Source of the DNA: DASUAS01 sp963809795
Lineage (GTDB): Bacteria > Actinomycetota > Acidimicrobiia > IMCC26256 > DASPTH01
Length of the DNA stretch: 64,000 nucleotides
Direction of reading: 5' to 3'
Assembly: GCA_963809795.1 (NCBI GenBank)
Contig: CAWELN010000009.1
Coordinates: forward strand, 310,001 to 374,000
This document shows, in pieces, positions 7,861 to 15,057 of this stretch (positions are counted from its first letter, which is position 1; each line of letters opens with the position of its first letter). Both the position numbers and the translations under genes were made by a program. The notes below the pieces were generated by a model. That model saw nothing but the letters and a program-made list of their open reading frames with translations, was not told the origin of the DNA and searched no databases.

Positions 7861-8189
7861 CACCGACCTCCTCTGGCGATCTCGGTCGACTCCGCTCCGC
7901 CGTCCCGCTCGTCCGAGCACGGCTGCGCTCCGTCTCCGGCGATCTCGGTCGACTCCGCTCCGCCGTCCCGCTCGTCCGAGCACGGCTGCGCTCCGTCTCC
8001 GCCCGAGATGACGGGACGGATCTCGACCGAGGCGTCGTCGGCCAGCTTGACGTCGTGGGTGACGAGCTCCTCGCCGACGATCACGAGCACCGTCTCCGGG
8101 CTCAGCTCGAAGCGCCGCAGCAACGCGTGCACGGTGATCGGGCCGTCGACCTCGACCTCGCGCCTCGGGTTGCGCAGCAGCACCTTCAC
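7857..8189 (-). CDS. ttuB: ubiquitin-like sulfur carrier TtuB/MoaD-ThiS family with a repeat-encoded C-terminal extension
   Basis: 110 aa. Residues 1-64 are a complete beta-grasp sulfur carrier ending in ISGG, the Gly-Gly that is normally the C-terminus and is thiocarboxylated. Here the frame continues for 46 more residues, made of a 21-residue unit translated twice from a tandem 63-bp repeat and ending RGGRW. The carrier would therefore need cleavage after Gly64, or the stop codon has been lost. The adjacent, translationally coupled ttuA argues for TtuB rather than MoaD or ThiS. Start GTG at 8187-8189, 7 nt after TAGCCT (leaderless). Confidence 0.85.
   Translation of the reverse strand: MKVLLRNPRREVEVDGPITVHALLRRFELSPETVLVIVGEELVTHDVKLADDASVEIRPVISGGDGAQPCSDERDGGAESTEIAGDGAQPCSDERDGGAESTEIARGGRW
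7875..8000 (-). repeat. two tandem 63-bp in-frame copies of repeat family A
   Basis: Copies at 7875-7937 and 7938-8000 are essentially identical. The period is 63 bp (21 codons), so the ttuB frame stays open. The minus-strand unit resembles sequences at 8516-8567, 53085-53139 and 61950-62061, sharing a GCGGGACGGCG core and a GGA[A/G]TCGACC end. Confidence 0.9.
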
Positions 8190-8202
8190 CGCGCGAAGGC
8201 TA
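8190..8202 (-). promoter_or_regulatory. leaderless promoter of the ttuB-ttuA-trmI-marP operon
   Basis: TAGCCT (8197-8202 on the minus strand) followed by 7 nt and the GTG start of ttuB. Confidence 0.6.
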
Positions 8203-8207
8203 CCGGG

Positions 8208-8483
8208 CTACTTGCCGCGCGGGATCTCGCGAATCTCGAACGACTGCCCCGGACGGAGCTTGAGTGTGAGGATGTCTTCCGTGCGCCCGGTGTACTTGTG
8301 CAGCACCCGGAGGCCGGTGGCGGCGGCGGCGATGTAGAAATACCCGCGGTTGCCGCTGTGCATGCCCCGCCGGAGCGCGGTCGAACCGACGCGCGCGATG
8401 ACCCGCGCCGAGACGCCCTTGCGCAGGACCCGGGCCGCCTCCGCGGCCGCCCCGACCGCGATGAACGCGTCGCTCCTAGCCAT
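8208..8483 (-). CDS. small conserved-looking hypothetical protein
   Basis: 91 aa. Starts MARSDAFIAVGAAAEAARVL, with an Ala/Arg-rich N-terminal helix and a C-terminal half that looks like a small beta domain (YFYIAAAATGLRVL, then LTLKLRPGQSFEIREI). No signal peptide or clear membrane segment. Basic (many Arg/Lys). Frame-specific codon bias supports it as a real gene. It lies between ttuB and a repeat-bearing gap. I do not recognise the family. Confidence 0.6.
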   Translation of the reverse strand: MARSDAFIAVGAAAEAARVLRKGVSARVIARVGSTALRRGMHSGNRGYFYIAAAATGLRVLHKYTGRTEDILTLKLRPGQSFEIREIPRGK

Positions 8484-8515
8484 CAGGCACCGTCGATTCC
8501 GCTGCGATCACGACT

Positions 8516-8567
8516 GGTCGATTCCGCTCGGCGTCCCGGCCTCCGGCCACGCCTCCGCTGCATCTCC
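8516..8567 (-). repeat. repeat family A copy after a stop codon
   Basis: On the minus strand the unit begins GGAGATGCAGCGGAGGCG just after the TGA of the 75-aa membrane protein gene and ends GCGGAATCGACC. It is close to the 61950 and 62011 copies. A second short GCGGAATCGAC follows toward 8493. Confidence 0.75.
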
Positions 8568-8568
8568 A

Positions 8569-8796
8569 TCACACGCGCCGGATCTCGACGATCGTGCTCT
8601 TCTTGTGACCGCGGCGGCGACCGAGCAGGAAGGCGACGACGACGACGAGGATGCCCGCGATCACCAGGCCGGTCTTGGCCGCGCCCTCGGCGACCTCGGT
8701 GGTCTCGTCGGTGACGCCGCGGATCTCGGCCAGCTTCGCCTCGATGTCGGCACGCGTGACCGGCTTGTTCCCGATCGTCGACGGCGAGGTACTCAT
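8569..8796 (-). CDS. small single-pass membrane protein (DUF3618-like)
   Basis: 75 aa. Residues 13-35 are a charged amphipathic stretch (TRADIEAKLAEIRG); residues about 46-60 form one membrane helix (TGLVIAGILVVVVAFLLG), followed by a basic tail with RRRGHKK. Layout and position after a phage-holin-like gene match the DUF3618/holin pair common in actinobacteria. The function of such pairs is not established. The ATG overlaps the stop of the upstream gene (ATGA), so the two are co-translated. Confidence 0.65.
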   Translation of the reverse strand: MSTSPSTIGNKPVTRADIEAKLAEIRGVTDETTEVAEGAAKTGLVIAGILVVVVAFLLGRRRGHKKSTIVEIRRV

Positions 8797-9218
8797 CCGA
8801 ACTCCTTCTCGGGCCCGCGGTTGGCGCGGCCCACCACCCACACCAGGGCTGCACCGAACAACAGCACGACGAACATGATCAGGTACGGAACCCACGACCA
8901 GTCGCCGGTGAACGTGTCGCCGGTCTCGTCCTGCAGGGCACGCAGACCCGACAGGGCGAGGAACAGCACGCCGAAGCCGAGCAGCAGCGACCCGAGGATG
9001 CCGAAGCCGATGTAACGACCGAGCTGCTTCAGCGGCAGGATCGTCTGCTGCTTGAAGTAGCTGACGACGAGATCGCGCAGCTCGGTGACGAGCTGCGGCA
9101 GCGGCGGCGGCCGCTTCCGCGTGGAAGAAGCTGCCTCCGCGGACGACGACGGCGGTGCGGTCGACGACACCGGTGGCGGCGTCCCCGATGGCGTCGGCGT
9201 CGGCGGCGTCGGTTCCAT
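8793..9218 (-). CDS. holin-superfamily-III-like membrane protein
   Basis: 141 aa. A Pro/Ser/Thr-rich N-terminus (about 1-40) leads to an amphipathic helix (LPQLVTELRDLVVSYFKQQ) and two membrane helices: about 70-92 (FGILGSLLLGFGVLFLALSG) and about 110-130 (YLIMFVVLLFGAALVWVVG). This matches actinobacterial Phage_holin_3_6-type proteins, which are chromosomal, not phage-encoded, and of uncertain role. The ATG lies 8 nt after TAGGGT, whose first three bases are the stop codon of dacB. Confidence 0.65.
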   Translation of the reverse strand: MEPTPPTPTPSGTPPPVSSTAPPSSSAEAASSTRKRPPPLPQLVTELRDLVVSYFKQQTILPLKQLGRYIGFGILGSLLLGFGVLFLALSGLRALQDETGDTFTGDWSWVPYLIMFVVLLFGAALVWVVGRANRGPEKEFG

Positions 9219-9232
9219 GCGGCCAGACCCTA
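9219..9232 (-). promoter_or_regulatory. leaderless promoter overlapping the dacB stop codon
   Basis: TAGGGT (9227-9232, minus strand), 8 nt before the ATG at 9218. The TAG is also the stop codon of dacB. Confidence 0.5.
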
Positions 9233-10630
9233 CTGCGGCGCGGGCACGAGAGCATCGACCGGTGGTGCGTCGGGGAAGCGGCCGACGATCTCACCGATCC
9301 GCACCCGTGCCACGTCGCCCTGCGCCTCGGAGAACGAGCCGTTGTCGAGGAACGCGAACCGGATGCGCCGTCCGGCTTCGAGCTCGCCGGTGAGCCCGCT
9401 CACACCGTCGAGGGAACCGGTCTTGCCGCGGAAGTTGCCGGCGAGCGTGGTCCCGAGGAACTGGTCGAACAACGTGCCGTTCTGCCCCGCCACCGGCAGG
9501 CCGTCGTGGAGGGTGGTGAGCTCGGGGCGGTCGGCGAGGGCCAGCGTCGCGACCAGGTTGTCGCACGTGATCCGGTTGCCGCGGTCGAGCCCCGAGCCGT
9601 CCTTCAACGCGCCGTCGGCGATGGGCACACCGAGCTCCCTGAGCTTCGCCGTGGTCGCAGCCACCCCGGCCGCGGTCGTGCCCGCGTTGGCGGTCTTGAC
9701 CCCCAGCTCCTTCGTGAGGAGCTCGGCCGTGAGGTTGTCGCTCGACGAGAGCATCGAGGCGACGATCGCCTTGAGGGGTGGCGACGTCACCTGCGCGACC
9801 TCGACCGCGCCCGCGGGCGCCGTCCCCGTGCCGGACGAGCCGACGTCGACGCCGCGACTGCGCAGGAGCGCGGCGAGCTGCGCGGCGGCGTTGCGGGCGG
9901 GGTCGTCGACCGGGGTCTTCGTGTTGGCGGACCACGCGCTGAACCCGTCGTTCACCGTCAGCGCCCCGAGCGGTCCGATCTCGCCGTCGGTGCGGTAGCT
10001 GTCCTTCCAGGTGGGGAGGTACCGCTGCGTGTCGTAGCGCGAGTCGTCGCCCACGATCCCGCCGGGGATCCGGCGGATGCCCTTGGCGACGACCGCGTCG
10101 GCGAGGGCTTCGAGGCTGGTGGTCACGTCGCCCTTCGTCTTGCCCTGGGACTGGAGGAAGGACGCGTAGTCGCCGGTGGCGAGCACGGGATCGCCGCCGC
10201 CGACGAGCCAGACCCGATCGACGGTGCCGTCGGCGGGCTGGGCCGGTGCGACGACGCGCGTCGGGAAGGTCGAGTCGGGTCCGAGGATCTCCAGCGCCGC
10301 CGCGGCGACGAGCAGCTTCTGCGTCGAGGCACCGATGAGGGGGACGTCGCCCTGGTGGGCCGCGACGGTGTGGTTGCCCACCTGCACCACGAAGCAGGTA
10401 CCGGTACCCGGCGCGGCCGCGTCCAGCGCCGCCTGCAGGTGCTGCTCGCCCACGGCGTCCACCACCGGCTCCGGGACCCGCCGCACCGACCACAGCGGGG
10501 TCGTCGCCTCCGGCGTCGCCGTCGTCGCCGGCCCGGCGCCGGAATCCCCGCCGGAGAAGGCGACGAACGCGACGATGGCCGCCGCGACCACGAGGAGACC
10601 GGCCAGCACGCGCCGGGTGGTGGTGCTCAC
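9230..10630 (-). CDS. dacB: D-alanyl-D-alanine carboxypeptidase/endopeptidase (PBP4, peptidase S13)
   Basis: 466 aa. Trims or cross-cuts stem peptides of peptidoglycan outside the membrane. N-terminal signal anchor at about 7-28 (VLAGLLVVAAAIVAFVAF), then a Ser/Thr-rich linker and the S13 domain with all three active-site motifs: SxxK as STQK at about 102, SxN as SDN, and KTG as GKTGSLDG. Length fits family S13. Start GTG at 10628-10630 overlaps the stop of the upstream CoA-ligase gene (GTGA). The linkage to acyl-CoA synthetase genes has no obvious functional reason. Confidence 0.93.
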   Translation of the reverse strand: MSTTTRRVLAGLLVVAAAIVAFVAFSGGDSGAGPATTATPEATTPLWSVRRVPEPVVDAVGEQHLQAALDAAAPGTGTCFVVQVGNHTVAAHQGDVPLIGASTQKLLVAAAALEILGPDSTFPTRVVAPAQPADGTVDRVWLVGGGDPVLATGDYASFLQSQGKTKGDVTTSLEALADAVVAKGIRRIPGGIVGDDSRYDTQRYLPTWKDSYRTDGEIGPLGALTVNDGFSAWSANTKTPVDDPARNAAAQLAALLRSRGVDVGSSGTGTAPAGAVEVAQVTSPPLKAIVASMLSSSDNLTAELLTKELGVKTANAGTTAAGVAATTAKLRELGVPIADGALKDGSGLDRGNRITCDNLVATLALADRPELTTLHDGLPVAGQNGTLFDQFLGTTLAGNFRGKTGSLDGVSGLTGELEAGRRIRFAFLDNGSFSEAQGDVARVRIGEIVGRFPDAPPVDALVPAPQ

Positions 10631-12087
10631 TCCGCCTCCATCCGGCGGCGACGTTGGGCATGGTGCCAGAGGTGCTCGAGCGCGTGGACGGCGCGAGTGG
10701 CCGACGGCACGCAGTAGCGGCCGGCCTCGCGCACGGCGCGCGGCCCGGCATTGTCGTGGTCGGTGACCGCGAGCTCGCTGGCGACGAGGATCGGCTTGCC
10801 GGTGGCGGCGGAGATCGTGGCGGCGGCCTCCGCGTACCGGGCGTCCTGGCGCTCGTGGAACTCGACGACGCGGGCCAACCCGTGCTCGGGGAAGTAGGGG
10901 CCCTCGCGCATCATGCGCGCCTCGTTCGACTGGATGCCGATGCCGAGGAACACGACCGCGTGCACCGCGTCGTGGCGCGCGACGACGTCGAGCACCTCGG
11001 TGACGGTGTCGCGCGTCTCCGAACCCGCGAGATCGATCGGGTTGTTGTGGCTCCACCGCGCCGGGAGGTGGTGGTCGAGGGACGCGCGGAGGTCGGCCGG
11101 GAGCTCGAGCAGGGTCAGGTCGGAGCGGGTGACCGCGTCGGCGGTGAGCACGCCCCACCCCCCGACGGTGGTGACCACCACCACGTTCGGGCCCGCGGGC
11201 AGCGGGGTGGTGGCGAACACGGCCGCGGCGTCGAACGCCTCCTCCACCGTCTCGGCGCGTGCGACCCCGGCCTGCCGGCACACCCCCGCGAACACCCGCG
11301 CGTCGCTGGCGAGTGACCCGGTGTGCGATGCCGCGGCCCGGCGGCCTCCGGACGTGCTCCCGCCCTGCAGCACCACGAGCGGCTGACGGTCGGTGGTGCG
11401 GCGGGCGACGTCGTAGAACCGGCGACCGTCGCCCACCGACTCGACGTACGCCAGGCTGACCGCGGTGGCGGCGTCGTCGGCGAGGTAGTCGAGGTAGTCG
11501 GCCACGCGGGTGGCGGCGGCGTTGCCGGCCGACACCGCCCGGCTGACGCCCACGCCGGAGTCGATCGAGAGGTTCAGGAAGCTCGAGAGGAGGTTGCCCG
11601 ACTGGCTGACGATGCCGATGCCGCCCGCCGGTGGGTACGGCGCCACGATCTGCGCGCACAGCGACACCGGCGTCGACACCACGCCCTGCCCGTTGGGGCC
11701 GGCGAGGACCATGCCGTGCGCGGCCGCGACCGCCACCAGCTCGGCCTGCGCGCGCTCGCCGTCCGCTCCCGCCTCGGCGTAGCCCGCGGTGGCCACGAAC
11801 GCGACCTTCACGCCCCGGCGCGCGCACGCGGCGAGCAGCTCCGGGTTCGCCGACGGCGGCGTGCACACGAACACGAGGTCGGCGGCGCCGTCGGGCAGGT
11901 CGTCGACCGAGGTGGCGACGGGGCGCCCGAGGACCTCACCGCCTTCGAGGCTCACGGGGAAGACGCGGCCCTTGTAGCCGCACGACAGGATGTTGTGCAG
12001 CGTCACGAACCCGAACTTGCCGGGATGCGCGGAGGCGCCCGCCACGATGATGCCGTGCGGTTCGAAGAGCGGGTCGAGTGGGTTCAC
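10627..12087 (-). CDS. acyl-CoA synthetase (NDP-forming), alpha-type subunit
   Basis: 486 aa. Contains a CoA-binding Rossmann domain (IIVAGASAHPGKFG, about 9-22), a succinyl-CoA-ligase-like flavodoxin domain with the GIVSQSGNLLSS segment, and the phosphohistidine loop SHTGSLA; a second ligase domain follows. Family enzymes make or break acyl-CoA with ADP+Pi/ATP. The ATP-grasp beta part is a separate gene immediately upstream, coupled by GTGA at 12084-12087, so the two together likely form one enzyme. Substrate unknown (acetate or another short acid is possible). Confidence 0.88.
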   Translation of the reverse strand: MNPLDPLFEPHGIIVAGASAHPGKFGFVTLHNILSCGYKGRVFPVSLEGGEVLGRPVATSVDDLPDGAADLVFVCTPPSANPELLAACARRGVKVAFVATAGYAEAGADGERAQAELVAVAAAHGMVLAGPNGQGVVSTPVSLCAQIVAPYPPAGGIGIVSQSGNLLSSFLNLSIDSGVGVSRAVSAGNAAATRVADYLDYLADDAATAVSLAYVESVGDGRRFYDVARRTTDRQPLVVLQGGSTSGGRRAAASHTGSLASDARVFAGVCRQAGVARAETVEEAFDAAAVFATTPLPAGPNVVVVTTVGGWGVLTADAVTRSDLTLLELPADLRASLDHHLPARWSHNNPIDLAGSETRDTVTEVLDVVARHDAVHAVVFLGIGIQSNEARMMREGPYFPEHGLARVVEFHERQDARYAEAAATISAATGKPILVASELAVTDHDNAGPRAVREAGRYCVPSATRAVHALEHLWHHAQRRRRMEAE

Positions 12088-12728
12088 GCGCGCACCACGA
12101 GCGCATCGACGGCGACCGGGCGGCCGTCGACGATCACGAGTGGGTTGACGTCGACGGACCGCACGTCGGGCTCGTCCGCGGCGAGGTGCGCCAACGCGAG
12201 CAGGACCCCGCTCACCGCGTCGCGGTCGACCGCCGGCTCGCCCCGCACCGGGCCGAGGAGCGCCTGGGCGCGCAGCTCGTCGAGCATGTCGGCGGCGTCG
12301 AAGCCGGTCAGCGGCGCCAGTCGGAACGCGACGTCGGCCCGCGCCTCGGTCAGGACACCGCCGATCCCGACCATCACGCAACGCCCGAACTGCTCGTCGG
12401 TGTGCACTCCGGCGATGAGCTCGCGCGAGCCGGCGACCATCGGCGCGACCACCAGGTCGACCGCGCCGTCGTCGGGTCGCGCGGCGGCGAGGAGCGAGGC
12501 GGCCGCGTCGCGCACGGCGTCGGAGTTGGCGAGGTCGAGACGGACCAGGCCCCGCTCGGTCTTGTGGGCGATGCCGTCGCCGTGCAACTTCACCACCACG
12601 GGGTAGCCGAGCGCTGCGGCGGCGCTGACCGCGTCGTCCGGAGTGTTTGCGCGCCGCGTCGGCACCGTGGGCACGCCGTAGCGGGCCACGAGCTCCAGGG
12701 ATGCACGCTCGGAGAGCGTCGAACCCAT
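12084..12728 (-). CDS. acyl-CoA synthetase (NDP-forming), ATP-grasp beta-type subunit
   Basis: 214 aa ATP-grasp_5 domain. The ATP-binding LGYPVVVKLHGDGIAHK motif and the C-terminal DVNPLVI metal/nucleotide-binding signature are present. It supplies the nucleotide site for the alpha-type protein encoded next. ATG at 12726-12728, 8 nt after the stop of the AMP-ligase gene; no Shine-Dalgarno sequence is visible, so translation may depend on coupling. Confidence 0.88.
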   Translation of the reverse strand: MGSTLSERASLELVARYGVPTVPTRRANTPDDAVSAAAALGYPVVVKLHGDGIAHKTERGLVRLDLANSDAVRDAAASLLAAARPDDGAVDLVVAPMVAGSRELIAGVHTDEQFGRCVMVGIGGVLTEARADVAFRLAPLTGFDAADMLDELRAQALLGPVRGEPAVDRDAVSGVLLALAHLAADEPDVRSVDVNPLVIVDGRPVAVDALVVRA

Positions 12729-12736
12729 CAGGAGGC

Positions 12737-14290
12737 TCAGACCGCGGTCTCGCGGTCGCGCCAGTACTCGTCCCGCAGCACACGCTTGAGCAGCTTGCCC
12801 GACTCGGTGCGCGGCAGCTCGTCGCGCACCTCGTAGTCGCGCGGCCGCTTGTAGCCGCCGATGCGCGCGTCGACGAACGCGCGCAGGTCGTCGAGATCGA
12901 GGTCGGCGTCGGCTCGCGGTTGCACGATCGCGTGCACCCGCTCGCCCCATTCGTCGTCGGGGATGCCGAACACCGCGACATCCAGGATCGCCGGGTGCTC
13001 GTGGATCACGGCCTCGATCTCGGCGGGGTAGATGTTCACCCCGCCGGAGATGATCATGTCCTTCTTGCGGTCGCAGATGTAGAGGTAGCCCTCGTCGTCG
13101 AGGTAGGCGACGTCGCCGACCGACTTCCAGTCGCCACCGTCGTGCTCCGAGAGCCGCTCGTCGGTGTGGTGGTAGCCGTCCATCTCCAGCGTGGTGCGGA
13201 TGAAGAGCTCGCCCGGCTCCCCCACCTCGGCCTCGGTGCCGTCGTCGCGGACGATGCGCACCTCGATGGGACCGTAGGTCCGGCCGCACGAGCCGGGCTT
13301 GCGCAGCTGGTCCTCGGGGTGCAGGACCGTGACCACGCCGAGCTCGGTGGAGCCGTACACCTCGTACAGGAACCCGTCGCCGAGCTTCTCGATCACCTCC
13401 TGCTTGAGCGCGTACGGCACCGGCGCGGCGTTGGCGATGAGCGTGCGCATCGACGACAGGTCGGCACGCGCCAGCTCGCCCGGTGGCAGGGCGACGATGC
13501 GCTTCAGCTGGGTGGGTGCGGTGAACGTGTCGGTGACGCGGTGCTCCTTCACGAGGCGTAGCCACGACGTGGGGTCGAACTTGCGGAGCACCACGATGGT
13601 CCCGCCGACGGCATGCGCGAACAACGCGAACGACAGCGGACCCGAGTGGTAGAGGGGGCCCGTCGTCACGTGCACCGGGTCCGGCGCCAGGAGGCCGAGC
13701 TCGGCGAGCAGCGCGCCCACCGCGCCGGCGTCGGTGCCGGTGCGCATCGCCCCCTTCGGCTTGCCGGTGGTGCCCGACGTGTAGATCATCGTCGCTCCGG
13801 CCGCCCCGCCCGCGCCCTCGGCGTCGACCGGCGGCGAATCGGGTTGCGCGGCCACGAGCTCGTCCCACTGCGCGCAGCCGGGCGGCGCGTCGCCGCCGAA
13901 CACCAGCACGCCGCGGACCTTCGGGAGCTGATCGCGCACTGCTGCCACGAGCGATGCCTGCTCGGCGTCGACGAGCACGACGGTCGCGTCGGAGTTGTCG
14001 ATCACGTATTGCATCTCGGCGGCGTTGAATCGGTACGAGACCGGGACCGACGTGAGCCCGACCTTGCGGCTGGCATGGAGGGTGGTGATGACCTCGAGCG
14101 AGTTCGCGCCGCACCAGGCGATGCGCTCGCCGCGGCGCGCCCCGAGCGCGAGGTACGCGTGGCCGAGGCGATTGGCGAGCACCTCGAGCTCGGCGTACGT
14201 GGTGGCCGACGGTCGCCCGCCCCCCGACTCGTCGACGATCACCGCGGCCTTGCCGCCGTTCGCGAGCGCGTGCTGCGTGAGGACGTCCAT
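12737..14290 (-). CDS. AMP-forming acyl-CoA synthetase (long-chain fatty acid-CoA ligase family)
   Basis: 517 aa. Activates a carboxylic acid via an acyl-AMP to the CoA thioester. ANL-family motifs are present: the P-loop YTSGTTGKPKGA, YGSTELG, the adenine-pocket/hinge region DRKKDMIISGGVNIYP, and the catalytic lysine in ESGKLLKR. It heads the run AMP-ligase, ATP-grasp, CoA-ligase, dacB. A TAGGCT hexamer 12 nt upstream (14303-14308, minus strand) overlaps the TAGCCT promoter of the divergent glycosyltransferase gene. The substrate cannot be told from sequence. Confidence 0.9.
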   Translation of the reverse strand: MDVLTQHALANGGKAAVIVDESGGGRPSATTYAELEVLANRLGHAYLALGARRGERIAWCGANSLEVITTLHASRKVGLTSVPVSYRFNAAEMQYVIDNSDATVVLVDAEQASLVAAVRDQLPKVRGVLVFGGDAPPGCAQWDELVAAQPDSPPVDAEGAGGAAGATMIYTSGTTGKPKGAMRTGTDAGAVGALLAELGLLAPDPVHVTTGPLYHSGPLSFALFAHAVGGTIVVLRKFDPTSWLRLVKEHRVTDTFTAPTQLKRIVALPPGELARADLSSMRTLIANAAPVPYALKQEVIEKLGDGFLYEVYGSTELGVVTVLHPEDQLRKPGSCGRTYGPIEVRIVRDDGTEAEVGEPGELFIRTTLEMDGYHHTDERLSEHDGGDWKSVGDVAYLDDEGYLYICDRKKDMIISGGVNIYPAEIEAVIHEHPAILDVAVFGIPDDEWGERVHAIVQPRADADLDLDDLRAFVDARIGGYKRPRDYEVRDELPRTESGKLLKRVLRDEYWRDRETAV

Positions 14291-14301
14291 GGAAGGGTCG
14301 G

Positions 14302-14313
14302 TAGCCTACCGTC
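14302..14313 (+). promoter_or_regulatory. leaderless promoter of the GT2 gene
   Basis: TAGCCT (14302-14307), 6 nt, ATG at 14314. The self-complementary GTAGCCTAC-like core may also serve the divergent ligase gene. Confidence 0.6.
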
Positions 14314-15057
14314 ATGCCCCCGACAGTTCCGGCGCGCGACGCCGCGCCCGGTGTGTCGGTGGTGATGCCCGCCCACAACGAGGCGGGGCTCCTCGACCAG
14401 ACGCTGAAAGAGCTGGTCGGTGAGCTGCGCGAACGCGACCTGACCTTCGAGGTGCTGGTGGTCGAGAACGGCTCCAGCGACACCACGCTCGCCGACGCCC
14501 GCGCCTTCGCGATCGCCGATCCGGTGGTCCGGGTGCTCACCCGGCCCCGGGCCGACTACGGCGAGGCGATGCGGGTCGGGATCCTCGCCGCCAGCCGCGA
14601 CGTCGTGGTCGTCTTCGACGTCGACTACTACGACGCCGACTTCGTCGACCGGGTGCTCCCGGCCCTGACGACGGCGGACGGCCCGGCCATCGTGGTCGGG
14701 TCGAAGCGGGCCCCGGGCACGACCGACACCCGGCCCTGGCCCCGCCGCGCCATCACCGCGGGCTTCGCTTCGCTGCTGCGGTACGGCTTCGGGCTGCAGG
14801 TGTCGGACACCCACGGCATGAAGGCGATGCGGCGCGCGACGGTCGTCCCGATCGTGGAGCGCTGCTGGAGCGGCACCGACCTCTTCGACACCGAGCTCGT
14901 GCTGCGGGCCGACCGCGCCGGACTCGCGGTGGCGGAGGTGCCGGTGACCGTGGAGGAGCGTCGCCCGTCGCGCACGCCGATCCTGCGCCGCGTCCTGAGG
15001 ACGATGGTCGGCCTGGTCCGGCTCCGCGTCCAGCTCTGGAAGGAGGATCGCCGATGA
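14314..15057 (+). CDS. family 2 glycosyltransferase (polyprenyl-phosphate sugar transferase-like)
   Basis: 247 aa, GT-A fold. N-terminal VVMPAHNEAGLL, nucleotide-sugar region VVENGSSDTT and the metal-binding VFDVDYYD (DXD-like) segment are visible. No membrane helices. Similar to single-domain polyprenol-phosphate mannose/glucose synthases; donor and acceptor unknown. Its TGA overlaps the ATG of the FIST gene (ATGA, 15054-15057), so the two are co-translated. Confidence 0.85.
   Translation: MPPTVPARDAAPGVSVVMPAHNEAGLLDQTLKELVGELRERDLTFEVLVVENGSSDTTLADARAFAIADPVVRVLTRPRADYGEAMRVGILAASRDVVVVFDVDYYDADFVDRVLPALTTADGPAIVVGSKRAPGTTDTRPWPRRAITAGFASLLRYGFGLQVSDTHGMKAMRRATVVPIVERCWSGTDLFDTELVLRADRAGLAVAEVPVTVEERRPSRTPILRRVLRTMVGLVRLRVQLWKEDRR

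Noticed and set aside
8793..9218. A prophage holin
   Set aside because: The holin-like protein has no lysis or phage genes around it and is paired with a DUF3618-like protein, as in normal actinobacterial chromosomes.
12084..14540. A long 818-codon frame fusing the ATP-grasp gene with upstream sequence
   Set aside because: The upstream part is the wrong frame of the AMP-forming ligase (Arg/Ala-rich). The real ATP-grasp protein begins at ATG 12728.
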